A stretch of 64,000 nt of DNA from Paenibacillus aceris (lineage in GTDB: Bacteria; Bacillota; Bacilli; Paenibacillales; NBRC-103111), in contig NZ_JAGGKV010000009.1 in assembly GCF_017874035.1 (NCBI RefSeq), forward strand, positions 62,001-126,000, written 5' to 3'. Shown in pieces: positions 1 to 8,230 of this stretch (its first letter is position 1; each line of letters begins with the position of its first letter). A program made the translations under genes and the position numbers. Under the pieces are notes generated by a model that did no database searches, was not told the origin of the DNA, and saw only the letters and a list, made by a program, of their open reading frames with translations.

Positions 1-1
1 C

Positions 2-178
2 GTTGTCAAATATCATAGAACGGTTGCAACTTATATGAATGCGCTAATCGAGGCCGGCTTCAGTTTGAAGAGGCTGTCCGAACCGCAACCGTCACAAGAA
101 GCTTTGGACAAATATCCAGACATGCGCGACGAAACACGGCGGCCTATCTTTCTTTTGATAGCAGCAGTAAAAAAATAG
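2..178 (+). CDS. SAM-dependent methyltransferase, C-terminal end (partial)
   Basis: The window opens inside this gene; only the last 58 codons and the TAG stop are present. The visible tail contains 'YMNALIEAGF', 'LSEPQPS' and 'PDMRDETRRPIFLLIA'. This matches the usual C-terminal strand and loop of class I SAM-dependent methyltransferases of the UbiE/Methyltransf_11 kind, where a late helix is followed by L-x-E-P and a final hydrophobic strand. The SAM-binding motifs lie outside the window, so the substrate cannot be guessed. There is no clear terminator between this stop and the next gene. The family call is by pattern only and is moderately sure. Confidence 0.6.
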   Translation, partial: VVKYHRTVATYMNALIEAGFSLKRLSEPQPSQEALDKYPDMRDETRRPIFLLIAAVKK

Positions 179-303
179 CAAGTAGGTACAGCTTCTGTCA
201 GCTGTATGTCCATAAGCATAATTTTCTTGATTGTTGAGCTAACTTGGTTATAATTAGAATTGTAAGTTTATACATTAAACAAACTAAGTTGAACGAGGAG
301 AAA

Positions 304-1290
304 ATGGACATGAACAAGCCTGTACAACCTAAAGAACCTTTAGTTACACATATTTATACGGCTGATCCATCTGCCCACGTATTTGAGGGGAAAATTTATA
401 TTTATCCTTCCCATGATCTTGATCACGATGGACCTTCCAATGATAATGGCGACCAATACGCGATGGAAGATTATCATGTTCTTTCTTTGGACGATTTTAA
501 TTCGCCTTGCGTTGACCACGGGGAAGCCTTGCACCTCAAGGATATCCCTTGGGCAAAACAGCAGCTATGGGCACCGGATGCCGCATATAAAAATAATACG
601 TACTATCTCTTTTTCCCAGCTCGGGATAAAGATCATGTTTTCAGACTTGGTGTAGCTACAAGCACATCTCCTGCAGGTCCTTTTACGCCGCAAGAAAATT
701 ATATCCCAGGCAGTTACAGCATTGATCCTGCTGTCTTCATTGACGAGGATAACAAAGCCTATATCTACTTTGGCGGACTTTGGGGAGGCCAGCTTGAGAA
801 ATGGCAGACAGGGGAGTTTCTTCCGGATGCTGCGGGACCAGCAGAAAACGAGCCTGCCTTAGGACCTAGATTTGCTGAGTTAAACGATGATATGTTGACA
901 TTCAAAGACGAGCCTCAAGAGATCAAGATTGTGGATGAAGAGGGCAATCCGATTCTTGCGGGTGATGAAGACAGAAGGTATTTCGAAGGTCCATGGGTTC
1001 ATAAATACAATGGTTATTATTATCTGTCCTATTCTACAGGGACTACTCATTGTCTGGTTTATGCGATGAGTGAGCATCCTCAAGGACCTTATGTCTTCAA
1101 AGGCAAAATACTTACCCCAGTAATCGGTTGGACAACACATCACTCTATTGTTCAGGTTGAGGATAAATGGTATTTATTTTATCATGATTGCTCATTATCG
1201 GATGGAGTTAACCACAAGCGCTGTGTTAAATATACAGAACTGACATACAACGTAGATGGCACCATTCAAACGATTGATCCTTATAAATAA
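304..1290 (+). CDS. Glycoside hydrolase family 43 protein
   Basis: Probably a five-bladed beta-propeller hydrolase acting on arabinose- or xylose-containing polysaccharide or oligosaccharide. The GH43 catalytic signature is visible: an Asp base at D21 in 'TADPSAHVFEGKIYIY', a pKa-modulating Asp at D141 in 'SIDPAVFIDED', and the acid Glu at E228 in 'FEGPWVHKYNGYYYLSYS'. The frame is open 60 bases further upstream, but the ATG at 304 follows a GAACGAGGAG ribosome site and gives 328 residues, normal for a single-domain enzyme. No signal peptide is seen, so it is probably cytoplasmic and cleaves imported oligosaccharides. No sugar transporter is adjacent. Whether it is a xylosidase, an arabinofuranosidase or an exo-acting enzyme cannot be decided from sequence. 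Confidence 0.88.
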   Translation: MDMNKPVQPKEPLVTHIYTADPSAHVFEGKIYIYPSHDLDHDGPSNDNGDQYAMEDYHVLSLDDFNSPCVDHGEALHLKDIPWAKQQLWAPDAAYKNNTYYLFFPARDKDHVFRLGVATSTSPAGPFTPQENYIPGSYSIDPAVFIDEDNKAYIYFGGLWGGQLEKWQTGEFLPDAAGPAENEPALGPRFAELNDDMLTFKDEPQEIKIVDEEGNPILAGDEDRRYFEGPWVHKYNGYYYLSYSTGTTHCLVYAMSEHPQGPYVFKGKILTPVIGWTTHHSIVQVEDKWYLFYHDCSLSDGVNHKRCVKYTELTYNVDGTIQTIDPYK

Positions 1291-1306
1291 GCAATAAATC
1301 ACATCG

Positions 1307-1349
1307 AACAGCTCCCTATGGTCAAGTAAGACCTAAGGGGGCTGTTTTT
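1307..1349 (+). terminator. Rho-independent terminator after the GH43 gene
   Basis: Inverted repeat AACAGC-TCCCT / AGGG-GCTGTT followed directly by a T run, 16 bases after the stop codon. Confidence 0.8.
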
Positions 1350-1452
1350 ATTCATGCATAGAATATCAAATTTGGATAAAAATACAGGAAGGTAATGAAT
1401 GGGAACAGGAAGCTGAAATCATCATGAGAGTATGTACAGGGGGCGAAATCGG

Positions 1453-3171
1453 ATGACCATTTGGCAATCGTATAAGCGACGGTCAAGGCAAGGATCCCAA
1501 ACTCAACAGCCTCGTATGATCCCGCGGAAGGAACAGCTCGCTCATCAAGTTTTGGAAAACAACGAAGAGGCGATTGTCAGCCGGCATCTTGAAGACACAA
1601 TGAACTTCGTTCAAAGCATCCTTGGCGAAAATGACGATTTTATGATGCGCCGATTTTGCATTTGTGACGAGCATCCGGCAGCAGCTCTATATTTCGCTGA
1701 TTTAATTGATAAACAGCATTTGAACGATCATATCCTGAGGCCGTTAATGCGAACCACTTCCGGCGATAATCCGAAAGCAGATACCCGATCCATGAGGGAT
1801 TTTCTGTTAAACGATACGCTGTATGCGTGTGAAGGGAGAACGGAAACCCAGCTGGATGAAATCATCCAAGCGATTGTTGAAGGAAAAACCGTACTTCTGG
1901 TTGATGGACTTGAAGATGCGTTTCTCTTCAGTACCCGCCAAGTTGACAAGCGGTCGATCACACAACCGGAAACCGAACAGGTTATCAGGGGCGCGCGTGA
2001 GGGCTTTATCGAAATGCTGGGAACGAACTTGGCACTGCTGCGCTACCGGCTCCCGACGCCGGATTTCCGGATCAAAACGATCCGTATTGGGCGCGTCACC
2101 AAATCCAAAGTTGCGCTCTGCTATATCGACGGCATCGTGAATCCTGCGCTCGTTGAAGAAGTGTTTCGCCGGTTATCGTTGATTGATATTGACGGTATTC
2201 TTGATGCAGGGTATCTGGAACAATTTATCGAGGATAATCATATATCTCCATTCCCGCAAATTCAAAATACGGAACGACCGGATAAAGCCGTCGCGAATCT
2301 GCTCGAAGGCAGGGTGATACTACTTGTTGACGGATCTCCGTTTGCGCTCATACTGCCGACAGTATTCAGTCAATTTTATCAAACGATCGAAGACTATTCT
2401 GAACGGTATCTACTCGTTAGTTTCATACGTCTGTCGCGCTTGGTAGCATTAGTTTTCTCACTGATTTTCCCATCGTTATATGTGGCGCTGATCTCGTTCA
2501 ATCCGGAGCTTATTCCAACGGAGTTTGCAGTGGCCGTAGCAGGCGGGAGAGCCGGTGTGCCGTTCCCTTCAGTCATTGAAGTGTTAATCATGGAAATATC
2601 CATGGAGGTGCTAAGGGAAGCGACACTGCGGCTGCCGCAGCAGGTTGGTGGAGCGCTCTCCATCGTTGGTGTGCTTGTCGTCGGGCAGGCGGCCGTTGCG
2701 GCAGGATTTATCTCGCCGATTACCGTCGTTATCATTGCCTTAACGACAATCGGTTCTTTTGCAACGCCGGCCTACAATGCGGCCCTAGCTCTGAGGCTGC
2801 TGCGCTTCCCGCTTGTCATTTTATCAGGCGTCTTCGGCTTGTATGGGGTGATGATCGGGCTAATTCTGATCGCAAACCATATGCTTTCCCTAAAATCGTT
2901 CGGTGTACCTTACTTGAGTCCCATTGTACCGGGTAACTTCCAAGGGATGAAGGATACATTGGCACGTCTACCGCTGTGGTCGATGCCGAAGCGGCCGGCT
3001 CTCTTGCATACACCGAATGACACCCGACTTGGGAAAATAGCGAAAGAAATGAGTGGAGAAGCACCAAACAATACATTAGATCCTTTGAAAGTCGGAAATA
3101 CAAGGAGGAACGGAACTCATGGAGCATCCTCGCCAGATCACGGTAATTCAAGCGGCGATCATACTAATTAG
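1453..3171 (+). CDS. Spore germination protein, GerA family (GerXA type)
   Basis: A subunit of a nutrient germinant receptor in the inner membrane of the spore. GerA-type proteins combine a large soluble N-terminal domain with a membrane domain and assemble with B and C subunits. Here residues 1-290 are soluble and include 'TVLLVDGLEDAFLFSTRQ' and the conserved 'VILLVDGSPFALILPTVF'; about five hydrophobic segments follow, including 'GRAGVPFPSVIEVLIMEI', a hallmark of the family. The start at 1453 follows AGGGGG with about nine bases spacing; an upstream in-frame ATG at 1432 lacks a good site. The 572-residue product has a polar tail that overlaps the next gene by 53 bases, indicating translational coupling. 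The germinant is unknown. Confidence 0.92.
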   Translation: MTIWQSYKRRSRQGSQTQQPRMIPRKEQLAHQVLENNEEAIVSRHLEDTMNFVQSILGENDDFMMRRFCICDEHPAAALYFADLIDKQHLNDHILRPLMRTTSGDNPKADTRSMRDFLLNDTLYACEGRTETQLDEIIQAIVEGKTVLLVDGLEDAFLFSTRQVDKRSITQPETEQVIRGAREGFIEMLGTNLALLRYRLPTPDFRIKTIRIGRVTKSKVALCYIDGIVNPALVEEVFRRLSLIDIDGILDAGYLEQFIEDNHISPFPQIQNTERPDKAVANLLEGRVILLVDGSPFALILPTVFSQFYQTIEDYSERYLLVSFIRLSRLVALVFSLIFPSLYVALISFNPELIPTEFAVAVAGGRAGVPFPSVIEVLIMEISMEVLREATLRLPQQVGGALSIVGVLVVGQAAVAAGFISPITVVIIALTTIGSFATPAYNAALALRLLRFPLVILSGVFGLYGVMIGLILIANHMLSLKSFGVPYLSPIVPGNFQGMKDTLARLPLWSMPKRPALLHTPNDTRLGKIAKEMSGEAPNNTLDPLKVGNTRRNGTHGASSPDHGNSSGDHTN

Positions 3172-4240
3172 CACAATCATTGGGGTGGGCGTGTTAGCGC
3201 TCTCGCTTTTTGCTGTCAGAGCTGCAGATTCCGGGGCACCTCTTGTTACTTTACTCGGCTTTGTGATTGGTTTAATCGGGCTTTGGCTGCTTACAAAGCT
3301 CGGTATGCGTTTTCCCGCACAATCCATTATTGAATATAGCCAGGATTTGATTGGCAAATGGGTGGCAGGGATTTTTAGTGTATTGATCATCGGATTCTTT
3401 TGCCTGCTTACAGCTCTTGGTTCACGGGAATTTGGGGAAGTTGTTGTGACTTCCGTCCTAACCAAAACACCATTAGAAGTAACGGTTATCGTTATGCTTC
3501 TGCTCGCAGCCGTTTCCTCTCGCGCAGATATTACGACCTTTGCATATTTTCATCACTTTTATTTTCCAGTCATCGTTTTTCCGGCGATTTTGATTATTGT
3601 ACTGTCGCTAAAGAACGCGCATTTAATCAACCTGCTCCCTGTGTGGGGGAATGAACCTACTAGCAGCGGTATTTTGGGCGGAGTGCTCACGATGGCAGCC
3701 TTATTTCAAGGTTCTTTTGTCATGACAATCGTGATTCCTGCGATGCGTCGTCCGGAGAAAGCTATGCTGGCCGGCTATATCGGAATGGTGATTCCCGGTG
3801 CTCTTTATGTTCTAATCGTGATTGCGACGGTTGGCGTATTTGGTGCTGAGGAAATTAAGAAATTAGTATGGCCTACTTTGGAATTAGCCAAGACCACGTC
3901 GCTGCCCGCCAACATCCTGGAGCGTTTAGACGGCGCATTTCTTGCCGTGTGGGTTACTGCCGTATTTACGACTTTGTTGTCTACCTACTATCTTGCCATT
4001 TCTTTTTTAACACAACTTTTACGCCTGCGAGACCACAAGATGTTCGCATTTTTTCTCGTTCCCTTCATTTATGTTATCGCCATGTTCCCTCAAAACCTGG
4101 TGGAGATGTATGCAATTATTCAAGTCGTCGGTCGTTGGGGGTTGGTCTTTACGGTTATATATCCCTTAGCCTTATTGGTTGTGGCGATGATTCGCAAGAG
4201 AAAAAGTCGGGGTGATCAACTTGTGGCAAAGTCTGATTAA
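3119..4240 (+). CDS. Spore germination permease, GerB family (GerXB type)
   Basis: The transporter-like B subunit of the germinant receptor, a member of the amino acid-polyamine-organocation (APC) superfamily thought to bind the germinant. The 373-residue product has about ten hydrophobic helices. It begins with 'QAAIILISTIIGVGVLAL', the typical first helix with a G-rich break, and later has 'GSFVMTIVIPAMRRPEKA', both characteristic of GerAB/GerKB proteins. AAGGAGG lies ten bases before the ATG, inside the end of the preceding A-subunit gene, so the two are translated as a unit. The gene overlaps the downstream C-subunit gene by 29 bases. Confidence 0.92.
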   Translation: MEHPRQITVIQAAIILISTIIGVGVLALSLFAVRAADSGAPLVTLLGFVIGLIGLWLLTKLGMRFPAQSIIEYSQDLIGKWVAGIFSVLIIGFFCLLTALGSREFGEVVVTSVLTKTPLEVTVIVMLLLAAVSSRADITTFAYFHHFYFPVIVFPAILIIVLSLKNAHLINLLPVWGNEPTSSGILGGVLTMAALFQGSFVMTIVIPAMRRPEKAMLAGYIGMVIPGALYVLIVIATVGVFGAEEIKKLVWPTLELAKTTSLPANILERLDGAFLAVWVTAVFTTLLSTYYLAISFLTQLLRLRDHKMFAFFLVPFIYVIAMFPQNLVEMYAIIQVVGRWGLVFTVIYPLALLVVAMIRKRKSRGDQLVAKSD

Positions 4241-5438
4241 ACAGATTCTTGTTTTCACGTTGATTGCCCCTTTGCTTACAGGGTGTTGGGATCGTCTCGA
4301 AATCGAAGACCGTGCTGTTGTTCTGGCGATTGGCATTGATGAGGCGAAACCGGGTGATGAGAAGGAAACCAGCAATGCTACTCATATTCTCAAACAGGAT
4401 CCAGCGACCAATAAGGGTCTCATTCGTCTTACCGTTCAAATTGCTGTTCCGGGCCGTATTCCGTTAGGTACGGGCAGCGACTCCGGTGGTACATCCGGGG
4501 TAAAACCGGTTTGGGTGCTGACCAGCGTCGGATATACTATCGAGGATTCATTAATGAATCTCCAGCAGCAGCTCTCTTCTCAGTTGTTCTTTGGTCACTT
4601 ACGGGTCATTGTGCTATCAGAAGCCGTAGCCAAAAAAGGGATTCAGAATGAGAACGACTTCTTTCGCCGTCAGCCGCAAGTCAGAAGAACAGTTTGGATG
4701 GTTGTTTCCAAAGGAAATGCATCAGACATCATGAACGCCAATCCTCAATTAGAGCGTGTTCCGACTTTATATTTACTCGCCACCTTGGAGCATGCCAGAC
4801 AGATGGGCAAGCTGCCTAACATTTTCTTGGGCGTTTTTTTCAGTGCCAGTTCTGCTAAGGGGCAGGAAGGGACAGTTCCTTATTTGGAATTAAAAAAGGA
4901 ATCGAGCATTGAACTTGCCGGCATGGCTTATTTTAAAAACGATAAAATGGTGGGTACCTCAACGGCTTTACAAATCGGCCACTACATGGCGATCAAACAA
5001 ATTAACCCGGGGGGGTATAGCGTTCTGCAGGAAATGCCAGGGGCAAAAACTTTGGTTATGTTCAAAACGACTCATCGAAAGTCAAAAATAACAACAACCA
5101 TCAAAAATGGAAAAGTGCACACCATAATCAAATGCCAAGTCGAAGGTGATTTGACGGAGAAATCGAATGAGAGGATGTCCATTTCCAAAGAAAATTTGAA
5201 GAAGCTAGAGGAGAAAATTCAAAATGATGCTGCAGTAGGATTTGAGAAGTTCATCCAACAAACTCAGAAAGATGGCAGTGACATTTTTGGCTTTGGAGAA
5301 TATGTGCGCGCGACTCAGTCGTCCTACTGGAATAAGGAAGTTAAAACCAAGGAAGCGTGGGAAAACAAGTATAAAGATATGGACGTTGAAGTCACGATGC
5401 AAGTTAAAATAAGACGGATTGGGACGAAAACCAAGTAA
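4212..5438 (+). CDS. Spore germination lipoprotein, GerC family (GerXC type)
   Basis: The lipid-anchored C subunit of the germinant receptor, facing the outer side of the spore inner membrane. A short hydrophobic leader ends in a lipobox 'LLTGCWD' with the modified Cys at residue 25. Family landmarks follow: 'CWDRLEIEDRAVVLAIGID' and, in the middle, 'LFFGHLRVIVLSEAVA'. The GTG at 4212 is the upstream-most sensible start and overlaps the B gene; a TTG three codons later is an alternative. Its ribosome site is weak, consistent with translational coupling. The 408-residue length is normal for GerC. Confidence 0.92.
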   Translation: MINLWQSLIKQILVFTLIAPLLTGCWDRLEIEDRAVVLAIGIDEAKPGDEKETSNATHILKQDPATNKGLIRLTVQIAVPGRIPLGTGSDSGGTSGVKPVWVLTSVGYTIEDSLMNLQQQLSSQLFFGHLRVIVLSEAVAKKGIQNENDFFRRQPQVRRTVWMVVSKGNASDIMNANPQLERVPTLYLLATLEHARQMGKLPNIFLGVFFSASSAKGQEGTVPYLELKKESSIELAGMAYFKNDKMVGTSTALQIGHYMAIKQINPGGYSVLQEMPGAKTLVMFKTTHRKSKITTTIKNGKVHTIIKCQVEGDLTEKSNERMSISKENLKKLEEKIQNDAAVGFEKFIQQTQKDGSDIFGFGEYVRATQSSYWNKEVKTKEAWENKYKDMDVEVTMQVKIRRIGTKTK

Positions 5439-5453
5439 GGAAGGATTCGGCCG

Positions 5454-5654
5454 ATGATTACCTTTAACAATTACACGGTTTTGCTGCTGCTGATTTCCGG
5501 GCTGCTCGTCTTAGTGTTCGATGTGAAAAATTATGCCAAGGCAAGCATGCAGAAAGAAAAAAAAGGGGCTCTTATTGCCGGATGGTTAAATCTTTCATTA
5601 GGAGTCCTTTCGTACTTTGGCTATCTGGTGTATGAGAAGTGGTTTTGGAAATAA
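5454..5654 (+). CDS. Small two-helix membrane protein of the germination operon
   Basis: A 66-residue protein with two hydrophobic segments ('YTVLLLLISGLLVLVF' and 'WLNLSLGVLSYFGYLVYE') joined by a short charged loop rich in Lys. It starts 16 bases after the GerC-type gene behind GGAAGGA and is clearly the fourth gene of the operon. The pattern resembles the CLC_0170-type small membrane proteins annotated beside germination genes in clostridia and paenibacilli, and the GerD-independent accessory subunits sometimes called D-type receptor proteins. That assignment is from memory of the pattern and is not certain. A role in receptor assembly or tuning is inference from position. Confidence 0.65.
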   Translation: MITFNNYTVLLLLISGLLVLVFDVKNYAKASMQKEKKGALIAGWLNLSLGVLSYFGYLVYEKWFWK

Positions 5655-5793
5655 GGGTAAGATCTGCGTATAAATAAATCGGAGTAAAACGCTCTGATAG
5701 TCCGTTTTAAGAAGGGAAATGGGAGATATATGGAGAATATAAATTTGTTGCGCTTTACTACCAAAGCTGCAATTACGAGGAGGGGGCAAATGA

Positions 5794-6777
5794 ATGAAAT
5801 ACCGTCAACTGGGTAATACGGAACTTTGCATTAGTGAAGTTAGCTTTGGCACATGGGCCATCGGAGGAGGCTGGGGTCAAGCTAACGATAATGAAGCCAT
5901 TAAAGGCTTGCACACGGCGATGGAAGCAGGGGTTAACTTTTTCGATACAGCCGATGTTTATGGCTCGGGGCATGCGGAAGAACTCTTAGCTAAGGCGACT
6001 AAAGGGAAAGAAGATGACATTTACATAGCAACAAAATTTTGCCGGGCAGGCGATATCTACGATCCGCATACATATTCCGAGGAAACGGTTCGCCAATATT
6101 GCGAAAACAGCTTGAAAAGATTGAAGCGCGAACGCATCGATCTGTATCAAATCCATTGTCCACCGCTTGCCATTCTGAAGGATGGACATGTTTTCGAAGT
6201 CCTTGACAAGCTTCAGGCAGAAGGAAAGATTCGCCATTACGGCGTCAGCGTAGAGACGGTGGAAGAAGGCTTGTTTGCGCTGAGTATGCCGAACGTTAAG
6301 GCGCTTCAAGTGATCTATAATCTATTCCGGCAAAAACCGGCTGAAGCTTTGTTTCCGCAGGCGAACGCCGCGGGGGTAGGGATTCTCGTCAGACTACCGC
6401 TAGCAAGCGGGTTGCTGACCGGGAAATTCACGGAAACAAGCACATTTGCTGCAGATGATCACCGGAATTTCAATGCAGACGGCGCTCAGTTCAACGTAGG
6501 TGAGACGTTTGCCGGGCTTCCTTTTACAAAGGGAGTTGAGCTAGCCAGGGAATTGGCATGGATTGCCGAAGGACGCGGTAACATGGCGCAGGCTTCCATG
6601 CGCTGGATTTTGGACAACCCGAACATTACATGTGTTATTCCTGGTTTTAAGAACGAGCGTCAAGTGGAAGACAATCTGGGCACGGCGCAAACGTCACCAT
6701 TTCAAGAGGATGAATTGAATCGTCTTCGGGCCTTTTATGAGGATAAAGTGAAAGATTATATTCGAGGTCCTTATTAA
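5794..6777 (+). CDS. Aldo/keto reductase
   Basis: An NADPH-dependent aldehyde or ketone reductase with the AKR (alpha/beta)8 barrel. The catalytic tetrad is readable: D51 and Y56 in 'FFDTADVYGSGHAEELL', K81 in 'IYIATKF' and H121 in 'DLYQIHCPP'. The cofactor end is marked by 'NPNITCVIPGFKNERQVEDN' near residue 285. The 327-residue length is standard. The ATG follows an unusually strong AGGAGGGGG site. The gene stands between the germination operon and a sensor kinase, and its substrate cannot be inferred from context. Confidence 0.9.
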   Translation: MKYRQLGNTELCISEVSFGTWAIGGGWGQANDNEAIKGLHTAMEAGVNFFDTADVYGSGHAEELLAKATKGKEDDIYIATKFCRAGDIYDPHTYSEETVRQYCENSLKRLKRERIDLYQIHCPPLAILKDGHVFEVLDKLQAEGKIRHYGVSVETVEEGLFALSMPNVKALQVIYNLFRQKPAEALFPQANAAGVGILVRLPLASGLLTGKFTETSTFAADDHRNFNADGAQFNVGETFAGLPFTKGVELARELAWIAEGRGNMAQASMRWILDNPNITCVIPGFKNERQVEDNLGTAQTSPFQEDELNRLRAFYEDKVKDYIRGPY

Positions 6778-6797
6778 GTGATAGTGACGGTGTCTGC

Positions 6798-8105
6798 ATG
6801 ATTAATTTCTTTAAGGATTTTTTATTAAATATCTTTTTAATTTTTTCGCCTCTTGTTATCTATCCATACTTGTATAAATCACAGAGTCATAGCATGAAGT
6901 ATCGGCTATGGCTTTGCTTGTTATTTTCATTAGCCATCGGATTTACGATGTATTTTCCGGTCCATTTTAACGGATTAGTCTATGATTTTCGATCGATTCC
7001 ATTGCTGGTCGGCTCGCTTTACGGCGGTATCTATGTGGCGATGTTCCTGTATGCAGCACTTGCTGCTTTCCGATTTTTGCTTGGAAGTCCGAATAATCTC
7101 TTCTATCTCGTTTCCATTCTCCCGACGATCCTACTCGTTGCACTTCTGCTTAGAAAGTATAAGTATTTGAGTATAGTTCAAAAAATGATAGCAGCAGTTC
7201 TTGTATGTACAGTTATAAAACTCGTTACTTTTCTTATTTATCTGAGCTATCTGCATAGTCTGGAACTTTTTACAACCAACCTTTTGGCCTCGCTCAAAAC
7301 TTACATACTGCAAAGCATTGTTATTGCGGCTTATATTTATCTCATTGAGTTTCTCCAAACCTATTATCGTATGCAAGAAGAAGCTATACAAGGTGAGAAG
7401 ATCAGGATTGTTAGTGAGATGGCCGCTTCCGTCGCGCATGAAATTAGAAATCCCCTGACTGCGGTAAGAGGATTTATTCAATTAATGGCGATGCCCTATT
7501 TGGATCAAACAAAAGTACAATTTTACCAGCAAATCTCACTGGAAGAGCTGGATCGGGCGCAATTAATCATAAGTGATTATTTAGCCATCGCAAAGCCTGA
7601 ACCGGAAAAAGATGAGCTAATCAGACTGAACGATGAAGTCCAATATGTTTCTCAAGTGCTGTTAACGATCGCGAATTACAATGATGTCAAAATCGAAATG
7701 GCTTTGCATGAAGGGCAATTCTGTATGCATGGGGATCGCAATAAACTGCGGCAATCGTTGATCAATATCGGTAAAAACGCTATCGAGGCGATGTCTGAGA
7801 GCGGAGGAGTGTTAGAAATAATACTTTCCGAGCAAGCGAATAAAATGATCATAACGATGCGTGATAACGGCGTTGGAATGACACAGGAACAAATTAGCAG
7901 GCTGGGAACTCCTTATTTCTCAACCAAAGAGAAAGGTACCGGTCTTGGCACAATGGTCTCGTTCAGTTTGATTAGAGCCATGAAGGGGAAAATATATATA
8001 ACGAGCGAAAAGGGCAAGGGGACCGAGTTCAAAATTTCATTTCCGGCCGTTCGATGGGATTCTTTTCATCCCGACATACGACATACGTCAAAGAGCTTGC
8101 TATAG
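6798..8105 (+). CDS. Sensor histidine kinase with LytS-like membrane input domain
   Basis: A membrane kinase of the sporulation-phosphorelay type. About five or six hydrophobic helices (residues 1-190) form a 5TM-LYT-like input domain ('RSIPLLVGSLYGGIYVAM'). A HisKA domain follows with phospho-acceptor H214 in 'VAHEIRNPLTAVRGFIQLM', then an ATP-binding domain with N box 'SLINIGKNAIEAM', G1 'DNGVGM' and G2 'GTGLGTM'. The layout resembles KinB/KinD-like kinases feeding Spo0F rather than a kinase with a dedicated response regulator, and no response regulator gene is adjacent. The start is 20 bases after the reductase stop and has a weak ribosome site. Confidence 0.88.
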   Translation: MINFFKDFLLNIFLIFSPLVIYPYLYKSQSHSMKYRLWLCLLFSLAIGFTMYFPVHFNGLVYDFRSIPLLVGSLYGGIYVAMFLYAALAAFRFLLGSPNNLFYLVSILPTILLVALLLRKYKYLSIVQKMIAAVLVCTVIKLVTFLIYLSYLHSLELFTTNLLASLKTYILQSIVIAAYIYLIEFLQTYYRMQEEAIQGEKIRIVSEMAASVAHEIRNPLTAVRGFIQLMAMPYLDQTKVQFYQQISLEELDRAQLIISDYLAIAKPEPEKDELIRLNDEVQYVSQVLLTIANYNDVKIEMALHEGQFCMHGDRNKLRQSLINIGKNAIEAMSESGGVLEIILSEQANKMIITMRDNGVGMTQEQISRLGTPYFSTKEKGTGLGTMVSFSLIRAMKGKIYITSEKGKGTEFKISFPAVRWDSFHPDIRHTSKSLL

Positions 8106-8122
8106 AGCAGGCTCTTTTTTTG
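8091..8122 (+). terminator. Terminator overlapping the kinase stop codon
   Basis: AGAGCTTGCT / AGCAGGCTCT stem followed by seven T. The kinase TAG stop lies in the loop, so the last codons form half of the stem. Confidence 0.82.
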
Positions 8123-8146
8123 GTTTTTATTCAATAAAAAATTTTC

Positions 8147-8176
8147 TTGACAGTTGTCACGATTTGGCAGGATAAT
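8147..8176 (+). promoter_or_regulatory. Sigma-A promoter of the aminopeptidase gene
   Basis: TTGACA (8147-8152), an 18-base spacer and GATAAT (8171-8176), right after the upstream terminator. The perfect -35 box lies inside the longest reading frame of the aminopeptidase, which argues for the downstream start at 8231. Confidence 0.7.
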
Positions 8177-8230
8177 AAAAACGACTATTCAGTCTTTTAT
8201 TTTTATTTTGACAATATGAGGAGGATTTCT

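Noticed and set aside
8147..8230. Longer N-terminus for the M29 aminopeptidase from the TTG at 8147.
   Set aside because: That TTG is the -35 box of the promoter; ATG 8231 has the ribosome site and gives the family length.
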